A stretch of DNA of 55,125 bases from CAXTTV01 sp964247295 (GTDB taxonomy: Bacteria; Chloroflexota; Ktedonobacteria; Ktedonobacterales; Ktedonobacteraceae), in the NCBI GenBank assembly GCA_964247295.1, contig CAXTTV010000006.1:1-55125 (forward strand). Direction: 5' to 3'. Below, in pieces: positions 33,071-42,578 of the stretch. Each line of letters begins with the position of its first letter. Position 1 is the stretch's first letter. Both the position numbers and the translations under genes were made by a program. A model generated the notes under the pieces. The model made no database searches. It was not told where the DNA came from and saw only the letters and a list, made by a program, of their open reading frames with translations.

Positions 33071-33086
33071 CCCCTGAACCTCGCTC
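33071..33086. repeat. Dispersed GC-rich hairpin repeat (copy 2)
   Basis: CCCCTGAACCTCGCTC, differing by one base from 642-657, next to the hairpin TGTGGG-N3-CCCACA around 33055-33070. It fills part of the 222-bp gap between ftsQ and ftsA, an unusually long interval for a dcw cluster. Confidence 0.45.
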
Positions 33087-33106
33087 CAACAAACGTGCGC
33101 ATCACG

Positions 33107-34294
33107 TTACTTTAGTGTATAGGCTGGTCTTAAACCGAAACGTAGATCAATGGTTTCCGGTTTCACCTGTTGCTTTTGTGTCACTGTGAGAATTTGTTGA
33201 AGCTCAGATAACTGGTTCTCCAATGGGTTCTCATTATCCGCATTCCCGAGCAAGGCCTTCCAGCCGTCAGGACTCTCAATTACAAATGATCTACTCGCGC
33301 CCTGCTGATTTTTCCCACTGGTGGCACCGGCATACCTCAGTGTATACGCTTTCAGGCTGGTCAGGTGGGACATCTCATCGTGTATCTTCAGCGCGAATTG
33401 AACATCGGCGGAGTCGAGTTTTACGCCGGGTTGGATCGTCTGATGCTCTCCGTTGCTGGTCAGGTCAATCCCTGTTGTCTGTTGACGCATATCAATGACC
33501 TTGATAAGTGTCGTATTATCGCCAGTTGCCGAGATGACTACTCCTTGCTTATCGACACTATAGCTGCCTCGGGACGTTTGCCAGAGCAGGATTGGTGTGC
33601 GTTCCACCACGCTAATGGTCAGGTGGTTCGGCCAATGCCTGGTTAATTGGACTGACTCGATCTGCGGGATACTGGCGACTCTGTTTATAACACTGGTTGT
33701 GTCCAGTAGAAAGATATTTTGTCCCTGGGGACTGCTCATTTCAATTTTTTTTTTCAGGGTTGGATTTTTCGTTCCTTCCACCGAGACCTGTTGGACTTGA
33801 AAGAGCGGGCTGGTAAGTATATAGCGCAGGCCGAGTGCCAGCAGAAGCACACCCAAAAGAATGCCCAGGATGCGGAGAAAAGCGTTCCGCTTCTGGCTTA
33901 CCTGGGCGCGGGAAGGGGTCAGCGGACGGCCTTCCCGACGGGCCAGTGGTCGCTGCCGTCGGATCTGGCCGGCGGTCGCCGAGACTCCCGTCTGAGCAAA
34001 TGTGCGTGGGACTAGCTTCGAGGGTGCGGCGGGCCGAGAGCCTTTGCGACGCAGACTGGCGCGACGGTCAGCCAGAGCATTCCAGCTTTGTGGTTCCGCT
34101 CGTTCCTGGGGAGTAGAAACCACTCTCTTTGTACGTGGGGACGCCTGAGGGGCGCTTTTCTCAGGAAGAGCTCCGCGCCTCTCATTTTCTGAGCCTTTTT
34201 GTTTGCGCTCATCTTTTTTGAACGTTTCTACCAGGACTCTATAGCGAAGTGAACCCGTATGTACTCTTTTTCGAGGGTGTTTCTGCTCCGTCAT
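33107..34294 (-). CDS. ftsQ: Cell division protein FtsQ/DivIB
   Basis: Encodes 395 residues. A basic, disordered cytoplasmic tail of about 140 residues (far longer than the usual 20-50) precedes one membrane helix (LRILGILLGVLLLALGLRYIL), a POTRA domain (FQVQQVSVEGTKNPTLKKKI) and the FtsQ domain (VVERTPILLWQ, VDKQGVVIS). The ATG at 34294 follows the murB stop by 5 bp. It scaffolds FtsL and FtsB in the divisome. Confidence 0.9.
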   Translation of the reverse strand: MTEQKHPRKRVHTGSLRYRVLVETFKKDERKQKGSENERRGALPEKSAPQASPRTKRVVSTPQERAEPQSWNALADRRASLRRKGSRPAAPSKLVPRTFAQTGVSATAGQIRRQRPLARREGRPLTPSRAQVSQKRNAFLRILGILLGVLLLALGLRYILTSPLFQVQQVSVEGTKNPTLKKKIEMSSPQGQNIFLLDTTSVINRVASIPQIESVQLTRHWPNHLTISVVERTPILLWQTSRGSYSVDKQGVVISATGDNTTLIKVIDMRQQTTGIDLTSNGEHQTIQPGVKLDSADVQFALKIHDEMSHLTSLKAYTLRYAGATSGKNQQGASRSFVIESPDGWKALLGNADNENPLENQLSELQQILTVTQKQQVKPETIDLRFGLRPAYTLK

Positions 34295-34299
34295 TTTAG

Positions 34300-35325
34300 C
34301 TATTCCCATTCTCCCCGGAACTCGATCTCCAATTCCATGTCCACCCCACACGTATCGAGAACCCGGCGGTGCGCTTCTTTGATCAGGGCCACGATATTTG
34401 CCGCACTGGCCCCTCCAAGATTGACAATAAAGTTCGCGTGACGCTCAGAGATCTGGGCTTTGCCGTGTTTCAGACCTTTGAGCCCTACCTGCTCTATCAG
34501 ACGCCCGGCATAATCGTTGGGAGGATTCTTGAAGACCGACCCTCCGCTGGATTGAGGCGGTTGTGTTTGTTTACGATGTAGTTTATGCTTCTCGACCGTC
34601 TCCTTCAGGATGATGGGATCTGCTTTATGCAGATGCAGATGCAGCCTTAAGACGATCTCTTCCGGTTCAATTAACGCGTGGACTGGAGCGATTGGATCAC
34701 CCTGCTCGTTAAAACTCACCCGACGATCGGCTCGCAGACGGCTGTGACGATAGCTCAAACCCAGTTCATTACGTGGATAGCGTCGAACTATCGGCGGATG
34801 AACCTCGGTTTCTTTCTCGTGGCCAATGCCGCGAGCATCCAGAACCTCAATCCATTCTAGAACGTTGCCCAGCTCTCCATTATGGGCACCGGCGTTGGTG
34901 ACAACACCTCCACCAAGCGTACCCGGAATGCCAGGACCAAACTCCAGTCCTCCCCAACCCTGGGCCGTCAGATCGTTGATCAGCTTGGGCCAACTGATAC
35001 CCGCCCCCACTTCCAGGATTGCTCTCTCATCATCCTGAGGCTTGATGGTATAGTCAGAGATCGCGACTTTCGCGACAATTCCCCTCACTCCGGCATCTGA
35101 GAAAAGAGTGTTTGTGCCATTCCCAACAATCAGCAGGGGATACTGTTGCTCGCCGCAGAAGTGGACAAGCGTGGTCAGATCTCGTTGATTGTCGATCGTC
35201 AGCCAGATATCCGCCGGCCCCCCCACCGCGAAGGTGCAGTGCCGGGAGAGAAGCTCATTCAGCTTGATTTTCTCACCAAAGATTGGTTTCATCTGGTGAT
35301 ACACTGTTGTCGCGTCGAACGTCAT
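34300..35325 (-). CDS. murB: UDP-N-acetylenolpyruvoylglucosamine reductase
   Basis: Encodes 341 residues. FAD-binding motifs PLLIVGNGTNTLFSDAGVRG and GGLEFGPGIPGTLGGGVVTNAGAH; LGLSYRHSRLR; SGGSVFKNP with the catalytic Ser (type I/II hallmark), and the C-terminal HANFIVNLGGA. It reduces enolpyruvyl-UDP-GlcNAc to UDP-MurNAc. Overlaps murC by 4 bp. Confidence 0.97.
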   Translation of the reverse strand: MTFDATTVYHQMKPIFGEKIKLNELLSRHCTFAVGGPADIWLTIDNQRDLTTLVHFCGEQQYPLLIVGNGTNTLFSDAGVRGIVAKVAISDYTIKPQDDERAILEVGAGISWPKLINDLTAQGWGGLEFGPGIPGTLGGGVVTNAGAHNGELGNVLEWIEVLDARGIGHEKETEVHPPIVRRYPRNELGLSYRHSRLRADRRVSFNEQGDPIAPVHALIEPEEIVLRLHLHLHKADPIILKETVEKHKLHRKQTQPPQSSGGSVFKNPPNDYAGRLIEQVGLKGLKHGKAQISERHANFIVNLGGASAANIVALIKEAHRRVLDTCGVDMELEIEFRGEWE

Positions 35326-36854
35326 CGCGTTTCCTGTTCTGAAAATGTCGTTTGTAATACTGCTTCGGTGACTTGATAGATATCTCCAGCCCCCATCACT
35401 AACACCAGATCTCCTGAACTCAAGGTGTGTTGGAGCAGATGTTCGGTCGCCCTCAGATCTCCACTGTGAAAGACGTGGAAGGCGGCTTGAGGTGTCTGGA
35501 CCTGGATCGCCTCTACCAGTTGCTGTGAGCTGACCAGCCCGGTGTCGCGCTCGCGAGCCGGAAAGATATCGGTGATCATCGTGATGTCTGCCTCGTCAAA
35601 GGCCGTCAAAAACTGATTGAAAAAGGTTTTCGTTCGGCTAAACATGTGAGGTTGGTAGACCGCGATGATCCGTCTGCCGGGATAACGCCTGCGTGCAGCC
35701 GCCAGCGTCGCCGCGATCGCAGTGGGATGATGAGCGTAATCGTCAATCAAAAGAATATCTTGACGCGGCTCCCGATCTCCCGCGAACTGAAGTGGACCCT
35801 GATGACGGATCTCAAAGCGGCGACGAATGCCGCTAAAGCTCTCCAGTGAGCGCGCGATGGTCTCTGCTGGTACTCCTACCAGGGTTGCGGCTGCCAGTGC
35901 TGCTAGCGCATTCTGAATATTGTGATGACCCGGCAATTGCAGGGAGAACACCTGATCAGCGGGGATGCTGCCGGAGCGGGTGCGAACCTGGAAACTGGTT
36001 TCACCATCCACCCTGATGCCATAGGCTTCAAATGTTTCTGATAGATTGTGTTTGGCGAGGGTAGCCAGACTTTCCGGAGCTGTTCCCCCCTCAAGCGAAT
36101 AGGTTACCAACCGACCCGACCAATCCTGTAAACGGCCCAGTAGATCCAGACAGCCGGGACTGTCCGCATTGATAATCAACGTTGGTGGAAGCGGCCAATC
36201 TCCGTCTAGATCCATACCCCGAATAAAGTGCTCAAAGGCCACCAGAAATTCATCATAGTTCTGGTAAAACTCAGGATGTTCAAACTCAATTGAGGTGACA
36301 ATCACCAGTCGAGGGTGATAGTGCCAGAAGTTGTGATTAAACTCATCCGCTTCATTGACAAAGTAGTTGCTCTGACCGATGCGATAGTTGGTGTTGAAAC
36401 GAGGAACCACCGCGCCGATCTCGCAAGTCGGGTCCAGGCCGCCATCTACAAGCATCAAAGAAAGCATCCCGGTGGTTGTGCCTTTACCATGAACGCCACA
36501 GACCGAGAGCAGGCAGTGACCAGAGGTCATCTCTCCCAGGAGCTCTTGCCAGGTAAAGATAGGGAGGCCGCGCTCCTGGGCCGCCAGCAGTTCGGGATTA
36601 TCCGGTTGCAACGCTGTGATCGCCGGTGTCAGAACCAGGGCGTCGCATTCGTCCAAATGTGAGGCGCGATGGCCGATCTGTACAGGCATCCCGGTTTGTT
36701 CCAGGGCCTGCGTCGTTGCCGAAGCAGCCCGATCGCAGCCACTGACCTGCCAGCCCAACTTCTGAGCCATTTGAGCTACCGAAGAGATCCCCTGACCGCC
36801 AGTCCCCATAAAGTGAAGGCGCTTATATTCAGTTGTCGAGTGTTGTGATCTCAC
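35322..36854 (-). CDS. murC: UDP-N-acetylmuramate-L-alanine ligase
   Basis: Encodes 510 residues in the three Mur-ligase domains: Rossmann HFMGTGGQGISSVAQMAQKL, ATP domain, and C-terminal domain with DDYAHHPTAI and VYQPHMFSRTK. The P-loop reads GVHGKGTTTG where MurC normally has GTHGKTTTT, so the residue after the lysine is Gly. EADEFNHNFW and SIEFEHPEFY supply the other catalytic positions. GTG start at 36854 with AAAGG 8 nt upstream, 19 bp behind murG. Confidence 0.92.
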   Translation of the reverse strand: MRSQHSTTEYKRLHFMGTGGQGISSVAQMAQKLGWQVSGCDRAASATTQALEQTGMPVQIGHRASHLDECDALVLTPAITALQPDNPELLAAQERGLPIFTWQELLGEMTSGHCLLSVCGVHGKGTTTGMLSLMLVDGGLDPTCEIGAVVPRFNTNYRIGQSNYFVNEADEFNHNFWHYHPRLVIVTSIEFEHPEFYQNYDEFLVAFEHFIRGMDLDGDWPLPPTLIINADSPGCLDLLGRLQDWSGRLVTYSLEGGTAPESLATLAKHNLSETFEAYGIRVDGETSFQVRTRSGSIPADQVFSLQLPGHHNIQNALAALAAATLVGVPAETIARSLESFSGIRRRFEIRHQGPLQFAGDREPRQDILLIDDYAHHPTAIAATLAAARRRYPGRRIIAVYQPHMFSRTKTFFNQFLTAFDEADITMITDIFPARERDTGLVSSQQLVEAIQVQTPQAAFHVFHSGDLRATEHLLQHTLSSGDLVLVMGAGDIYQVTEAVLQTTFSEQETR

Positions 36855-36873
36855 GATGTGTGCCTTTACGAAA

Positions 36874-37998
36874 CTATTTTTTAGCGGATCGGGCCACAAA
36901 AGCGGCGATCTCTTGCGTCGCCTCCAGTCGGGCAAAGCCTGCGGCCCCCTCGGACATTTTTTGAAGCGTCCGCTCTGATTCCAGAAGTGGTCGAAGATAC
37001 TGCATCAGCGCCCGAGACGACAGCGTATTATCGTGAATGATGGTCGCTGCTCCCTGACGGGCAAACATTGCCGCATTCTCCTCCTGGGGAGAGTTGCCGA
37101 TCCCCCCTGGTGGAAGCGGCACCAGCAGACTGGGCTTTTGCAAGGTCGCCAGTTCACTCAAGGTCGCGGCCCCGGCCCGGCAGAGCACCAGACTGGAGGC
37201 CTGGAGGGCGAGAGCCATCTCAGCATCCATATAAGCAACCAGACGATAGCGATCCCGATGCTCTTGCGCAACCTGATTTAGAGCCTGCTCCGAGCGCGTT
37301 TTGGTTTCCTCGTACAGCTTTGTCCCGCTGATCTGAAGTACCTGACAGGAGCTCAGCAGTTCTGGCAAGGCGTCACAGACAACCTGATTCAGGTGGCGAG
37401 CCCCTTGACTACCTCCAGTGACCAGCAGTAGTGGAAGATCAGGCTGTAGTCTCAGCTCTTCACGGGCCGCCTCTGGCTTTATCGAGCGCACATTTAGAAT
37501 CTCCTGCCGGATCGGGTTCCCAAAATGAAAAGTTTTTTCCGCGTGAAAATACTTTAAAGACTCGGCAAAGGCCACGGTCACCCAGTTCGCCAGTGGAGCC
37601 AGGAGTCGGTTTGAGAGATTAGGCGGCACATCCTGCTGATGTATGACCAGAGGAACGCCACTAGAGCGCGCCGCCAGACCGGCAGGCACGGCCACATAGC
37701 CACCACTGGTAAAAACTACATTGGGCTGGTAGTCGCGAACAATCTTCATCGCCTCGGTCATCCCTATGGGAACCCGAGCCAGACCTGTAAGCGTCTGAGC
37801 CGAAATATAGCGGCGTAGCTTACCAGCTTTCACGGCCTCGAAGCGAAAACCTGCTTCGGGAGCCAGCCGAGTCTCCAACCCATCATCACTTCCAAGATAA
37901 AGAATCTCAGCTTGATACTGTTGTTGTAGTTCCGTAGCGATCGACAGGGCGGGGTAGATATGTCCGCCGGTCCCGCCACCTGATATAAGTACTCGCAT
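36874..37998 (-). CDS. murG: UDP-GlcNAc:lipid I N-acetylglucosaminyltransferase
   Basis: Encodes 374 residues, GT-B fold: ISGGGTGGHIYPALSIA at the start, FTSGGYVAVPAGLAA, HQQDVPPNLSNRLL, VTGGSQGARHLN and CRAGAATLSELA for UDP-GlcNAc binding. Peripheral inner-membrane enzyme making lipid II. AAGGA 6 nt before the ATG. Confidence 0.97.
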   Translation of the reverse strand: MRVLISGGGTGGHIYPALSIATELQQQYQAEILYLGSDDGLETRLAPEAGFRFEAVKAGKLRRYISAQTLTGLARVPIGMTEAMKIVRDYQPNVVFTSGGYVAVPAGLAARSSGVPLVIHQQDVPPNLSNRLLAPLANWVTVAFAESLKYFHAEKTFHFGNPIRQEILNVRSIKPEAAREELRLQPDLPLLLVTGGSQGARHLNQVVCDALPELLSSCQVLQISGTKLYEETKTRSEQALNQVAQEHRDRYRLVAYMDAEMALALQASSLVLCRAGAATLSELATLQKPSLLVPLPPGGIGNSPQEENAAMFARQGAATIIHDNTLSSRALMQYLRPLLESERTLQKMSEGAAGFARLEATQEIAAFVARSAKK

Positions 37999-38024
37999 AG
38001 ATATCCTTGATCAGCCCGTCCCTG

Positions 38025-39773
38025 TCAGGAGGGCCGTTTATTTCTTTTTTTTAGCTGTATTGTCTGCCTGGATAGTGCTGGTACCTCTGGCTTCTGGAGA
38101 TAGCGAGAGATATTTAGCAGGACGCCGACGGCAGCCAGAGAGATCACCACCGAGGAGCCGCCATAACTAATAAAAGGCAGGGGTACCCCGGTATAAGGAA
38201 TGGTTGCCGTATTCGCCCCAATATTGACCATTGCCTGCACTATCAGCCAGGTGGTGATCCCCGTCGCCAGTAGGGAGCCATAAAGATCGGTTGTGCGCCG
38301 CGCCAATCGGAAGCCTCGGAAGGCCAGGATCATAAAGAGCAATACCACCAGAGCGCAGCCCAGAAACCCTAGTTCCTCGCCCATGATGGGAAAGATTGAG
38401 TCCGTAAATGGGAAGGGGAGATACCCCGTTTTTTGACGGCTGGCCCCCAATCCCAGGCCAAGCCATCCGCCGGAACCCAGAGCCAACAACGATTGATATA
38501 ACTGAAGATTAATGCCAGTAATATCTTTAAATGGATCTAGAAAGCCTGCGATCCGATAATAGCGATAGCCCTTAAAGGCTTCCTTCGCAAAGATCAGGAT
38601 ACCGCAGCCCATTGCTAGCAGAAACTGCACAATATTGGCTCCGGCAGTGAAAAACATGGCCGTTGCTGAGGCCGCGATAATAATCGCTGTCCCCATGTCG
38701 TTCTCTAGTAGCACCAGACCCAGAACAATCCCCACGAGGATCACAAAAGGAGCCAATCCATACAGAAAGGTTCCTACCTGTCGACCCTTGCGCGCTAACC
38801 AGTCTGCAATATACAGGGCAAGCACTAATTTCGTCAATTCACTAGGCTGAAATGAGAAAAAAGAGCCCAATGAGAGCCAGCGCGACGCTCCATAGGTCAC
38901 TGTTCCAAATCGTAAGACAATGACTAATAATGGTAGAATGATCACCATTGCCGGAAGCGAGAGCCTTCTCCAGAAGCGGTAGTCGATCCGCATTGTAAAA
39001 AGCATGGCAATCAATCCCAAACTCATAAAGAGCAGTTCATGCTGGAAAAAATAAGCAGAATTGTTGTATTCGCGAGCCGCCGTAAAGGCACTGGAACTAT
39101 AGATCATCACGATCCCAATACAGATCAGGACCAGTGTCACGATCAGTAGCCAGGGATCGATCGCCCCTGCCTTACGCGATTGTGGTATCTCCTGCTCACC
39201 CTGGTCCCTGGGCTGCTGCTCCTCAAAGACTGGGAGCGCCCTGCCAGATGCATTGCTCCCCGAAAGCTCAATCGCCGGAGCCTCGGCGATTGCCGAGAAG
39301 CGGTAGGGCGTTCTTTCCGGCTCACGTAGCCTTGGGAGACGTTTCCTTGGCTGCGAGATCTGAGGAAGTTTCTCCTCGGCTGCCATTCGCACCAGGCTAG
39401 ATTGTGTGACGCGGCTCTGCTGCTTTTTCGTTGGTTGGATAGAACGACGTGGCCTGGTCGGCTCCACAAATATGCGAGACCAGAGCGATGGCGGTCCATT
39501 GCGCCGAACGCGACGCCGAGAGCTTTGAGGCCTGTTTTGTGGCTGTTGCTGCCGCTCCAGCGACGCAAGTGCCGCCAGAGCAGGTGAACGCATGGGTGCT
39601 AAACTCCCGGTAGACGAACGCCGTTTCTCGGATGGCCTGCTGGACATGCTCGTTTGTTTTTTTGTAGTAGTCGACGACAGAGCCATTGAAGAAGGCCGCT
39701 TCCGGGTAGGAGCGGAAGGCTGAGCTCGACTGGATATCCTTATTTTTTTGTCAGAAAAATTATCACGTGGCAT
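38025..39773 (-). CDS. ftsW: Peptidoglycan glycosyltransferase FtsW
   Basis: Encodes up to 582 residues. The last 370 form the SEDS membrane domain: IGIVMIYSSSAF, SLGSFFSFQPSELTKL with the catalytic-region Glu/Lys, LLENDMGTA with the catalytic Asp, GVPLPFISYGGSS. The first 200 are Ser/Arg/Pro-rich and predicted cytoplasmic, much longer than typical FtsW. No ribosome binding site is seen before 39773, so translation may start inside this extension. Confidence 0.92.
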   Translation of the reverse strand: MPRDNFSDKKIRISSRAQPSAPTRKRPSSMALSSTTTKKQTSMSSRPSEKRRSSTGSLAPMRSPALAALASLERQQQPQNRPQSSRRRVRRNGPPSLWSRIFVEPTRPRRSIQPTKKQQSRVTQSSLVRMAAEEKLPQISQPRKRLPRLREPERTPYRFSAIAEAPAIELSGSNASGRALPVFEEQQPRDQGEQEIPQSRKAGAIDPWLLIVTLVLICIGIVMIYSSSAFTAAREYNNSAYFFQHELLFMSLGLIAMLFTMRIDYRFWRRLSLPAMVIILPLLVIVLRFGTVTYGASRWLSLGSFFSFQPSELTKLVLALYIADWLARKGRQVGTFLYGLAPFVILVGIVLGLVLLENDMGTAIIIAASATAMFFTAGANIVQFLLAMGCGILIFAKEAFKGYRYYRIAGFLDPFKDITGINLQLYQSLLALGSGGWLGLGLGASRQKTGYLPFPFTDSIFPIMGEELGFLGCALVVLLFMILAFRGFRLARRTTDLYGSLLATGITTWLIVQAMVNIGANTATIPYTGVPLPFISYGGSSVVISLAAVGVLLNISRYLQKPEVPALSRQTIQLKKRNKRPS

Positions 39774-39935
39774 CTGGCATTCGCTTTCGCAATTTCAGGC
39801 GGCCAGAGCAGGAGGGACTATATAATCCTCCTGTTCGGCCTCTCTGCCTATCCACACTTTACTTAGAACAAATTTTCTTGTATACTATTGTGGTATATAT
39901 AAAAACTTTAGAGAGATGTTGTATGAGATCAGAGA

Positions 39936-40265
39936 TCAGCGAGCGTCATCTGGGTTCTGAGGATCATCCATAAGCCTCAGCGCCTGCTCAACCTCTGTAT
40001 TGTCTTCCTGTGCCTGCTGTTGATCGGGTGAGCGGAGCCGCACCTTCTGAAGATCGATCTCCTCGACGCCACGATCATTTACAAGCTGGCCCCAGGGATC
40101 GCCGGAGACTGCCGGGATTGTACCCTGTGGCTCCTCTGAGTTTCCCCGTTCGGGTTGCGATCCCGGAGGCTGTGCTCCAGGTTGTAAGCCAAGAAGCTCG
40201 CGCCAGGTATCGCTTAGTTCTGGGTCACCGGCCTGAGGCCGTTTAGGTTTTTTGTCTTCAGGCAT
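39936..40265 (-). CDS. Hypothetical acidic, low-complexity protein in the dcw cluster
   Basis: Encodes 109 residues, rich in Pro, Gln, Asp and Glu, with no membrane helix; SDTWRELLGLQPG and DPWGQLVNDRGVEEIDLQKV are its only ordered-looking parts. It lies between ftsI and ftsW on the same strand with AAAAGG before the ATG. Not recognised. Could be a lineage-specific division accessory protein; codon use resembles the neighbours. Confidence 0.6.
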   Translation of the reverse strand: MPEDKKPKRPQAGDPELSDTWRELLGLQPGAQPPGSQPERGNSEEPQGTIPAVSGDPWGQLVNDRGVEEIDLQKVRLRSPDQQQAQEDNTEVEQALRLMDDPQNPDDAR

Positions 40266-40308
40266 TTCTCAAAACCTTTTGCCAGGGCTTCCCTGGCCAT
40301 CTTCCTGT

Positions 40309-42075
40309 TTACCGGGCCTCATCCGGTGGTACGTGGTAATACCACATCAATTGTTGAGCGATGTTCCGCCAGAGCGGGGACGCCGCCGTTCCACCATAGA
40401 TGCTCGCCTGAGGTCGGTCAATCTTCACCAGGATCACAAACTGAGGGTCCGAAGCTGGTAAGAAGCCCGCGATTGAAGCCTCCGTTTGATCATCAGCGAG
40501 TCCCTGAGTTGTCGCGGTCCCGGTTTTCGCGCTAAAACTATAGCCATCCACCTTTGCTGGCTTGGCCGATCCCTCCGTCGCCGCCAGTTTGAGCATCCCA
40601 ACCAACTGCCGGGAGGCGTCAGAGCTGATCACCCGCTGTTTTACTGCTGGCCTGATGGTGGTAAGCTTGCCACCATCATCAACCTGTGAAACTATATATG
40701 GTTTCATCATGACCCCATCGTTCGCGATCGCCTGATAAGCCATAGCGACCTGTAAGGGAGTCGCGAGAATACTCTGACCGAAGGACTGCCGAGTCAGATC
40801 GCTGGGAGTCCAATTGGTATCACCAGGTCGACGATAGCCGCCGCCCTCCTCTGGCCCCCCAATTTGTGTCGCTTGAGCGAAGCCGAAGCGTTGCAGGTAG
40901 GGATAGAAGCGGCTACTTCCCAGTACCGAATGCGCGACATAGGCCGCGCCGACGTTAGCGGAGTGTTCCAGAACCTCCGTCATCGTCTCTTTCCCGTAGC
41001 TTTTGTCAGCCCAATTCTTCACTATTGTCGCGTCATTAAACGTAATATAGCCTGGATCATCAATGGACGTATCAGGCGAAATCAGCTTCTGATCCAGGGC
41101 CGCCGCCATCGTGATACTCTTCATCGTTGATCCTGGCTCGTAGGCACAGTACAGAGCTGGATTAAAATACACTTCCTGACTACCAATGCAGCCAGTCTGC
41201 CCGGCGTATTGTCCATAATTATTGGGATCAAAACTTGGATAGCCCGCCATCGAGACAAGCGCGCCCGTTCGGGCATTTACAACCACTACCGTACCGCTTC
41301 TCGCTTGCATTTGCTCGACGGTCTCTTTCAGTCCCTTCTCTACGTCATATTGGATCGTGCTATTGATCGTCAGTGTCAGGTTAGCCCCATTGATAGCCTG
41401 TTGCTCATTACTGTTACCGACAATCAAAGGATTGCCCAGTAGATCTGTCTCTGCGTTAAAGCTTCCAGCCCTGCCCGAAAGCTGTTTATTATAACTGCCC
41501 TCGACGCCATAGACGCCGTGATTATTATTTTCCTGCTGCGTGACATATCCCAGAATCTGCGAGCCTAGCGCACCACCTGGATAGGTACGCCAGGTGCGCT
41601 GCTCCAAAAACGTATAGGGCACCTGTTGTGCGCGCAACTGCTGACTCTGAGCGGAGTCGATCCCAACGGCGATCCGTGCGGTCTGAACGTTGCGCTGAAA
41701 GGCCTCACGCAACTGTTGTTCAGAGATCGCTGGTAGTACCTGATGAAGCTGGTTTATCACCTTGTGAAGAGCTTCTTGAGCATTCTCTTTATCAGGGTGC
41801 TCACTAAAAAACTGGATTGGCTCGATATACACATCATCGCGAACCACATTTGTCGCGAGCACCCGACCCTGAGCGTCATAGATGAGTCCGCGTGGCGCGT
41901 TTAGCACCTGACTTTGAACATGTTCTTCGTTGGCGAGAGCAGCCAGATTATGACCACTATGTGATTGGAGGATCTGCCAATAATAGAGGCGGCCCAACAT
42001 GATCAGCATTCCTAGACAGACAAGCAGGAAAATAAGCATCTGACGGTTCCGCGCTCTCCGAAGATCTGCGTTCAC
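40309..42075 (-). CDS. ftsI: Penicillin-binding protein (FtsI/PBP2-type transpeptidase)
   Basis: Encodes 588 residues. N-terminal membrane helix (about 14-33), dimerisation domain (APRGLIYDAQGRVLATNVVR) and transpeptidase domain with the active-site Ser-x-x-Lys in YEPGSTMKSI, SAN in EHSANVGAAY and the KTG box in SAKTGTATT. It cross-links septal peptidoglycan with FtsW. GTG start with AGGAGG 7 nt upstream. Confidence 0.95.
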   Translation of the reverse strand: MNADLRRARNRQMLIFLLVCLGMLIMLGRLYYWQILQSHSGHNLAALANEEHVQSQVLNAPRGLIYDAQGRVLATNVVRDDVYIEPIQFFSEHPDKENAQEALHKVINQLHQVLPAISEQQLREAFQRNVQTARIAVGIDSAQSQQLRAQQVPYTFLEQRTWRTYPGGALGSQILGYVTQQENNNHGVYGVEGSYNKQLSGRAGSFNAETDLLGNPLIVGNSNEQQAINGANLTLTINSTIQYDVEKGLKETVEQMQARSGTVVVVNARTGALVSMAGYPSFDPNNYGQYAGQTGCIGSQEVYFNPALYCAYEPGSTMKSITMAAALDQKLISPDTSIDDPGYITFNDATIVKNWADKSYGKETMTEVLEHSANVGAAYVAHSVLGSSRFYPYLQRFGFAQATQIGGPEEGGGYRRPGDTNWTPSDLTRQSFGQSILATPLQVAMAYQAIANDGVMMKPYIVSQVDDGGKLTTIRPAVKQRVISSDASRQLVGMLKLAATEGSAKPAKVDGYSFSAKTGTATTQGLADDQTEASIAGFLPASDPQFVILVKIDRPQASIYGGTAASPLWRNIAQQLMWYYHVPPDEAR

Positions 42076-42135
42076 GTTAGTGCCTCCTTCCTGTTCTTTA
42101 TAAAGCCCGATGCTTTCCAGCTTCGGATTACTCTT

Positions 42136-42549
42136 TTATGGGTATAATAGATGGTTTGGTTGTCTGGCCGGTTGCAGGTGTGGAACCAGGATAATCTGCG
42201 TATTTTTAGGATCGCTGAGGACCATATTCTGTTTTAGCGCCTGCTGCTCAATAAAAGAGGGAGATTGTTCCTCTCCAATTGTATTGATAAGATCCTGATT
42301 TTGCCGCTGCAACTGTGCCTGTTCCGCCTGAAGTGTCTCTAACTGCTGGTTAGCTGAAACGGCCTGACCAAGCTGAGAAAGATAGAGAATAGCCATAAGA
42401 GCGATGAGCGAGACGCTGAAAATGCCAAGCGCGACTGGACCAGCGCGAAAAAACAGCGGGTACAATTGCATAGACCGCCGCTCCGTCTGAACAGGGACGG
42501 CTGGTGCTGGTTGTTCTTCCTTACGTTTTTCTTCCAGGTATTGCGTCAT
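42136..42549 (-). CDS. ftsL: FtsL/DivIC-like septum formation protein
   Basis: Encodes 137 residues: cytoplasmic tail, one membrane helix (AGPVALGIFSVSLIALMAILYL), then a coiled coil (NQQLETLQAEQAQLQRQNQDL) and a PSFIEQQALKQNMVLSDP end typical of FtsL/FtsB/DivIC. Links FtsQ to FtsW-FtsI. Identified by position and topology. Confidence 0.85.
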   Translation of the reverse strand: MTQYLEEKRKEEQPAPAVPVQTERRSMQLYPLFFRAGPVALGIFSVSLIALMAILYLSQLGQAVSANQQLETLQAEQAQLQRQNQDLINTIGEEQSPSFIEQQALKQNMVLSDPKNTQIILVPHLQPARQPNHLLYP

Positions 42550-42578
42550 ACATTCCCTCGTCTGGTACTACAGATCTT

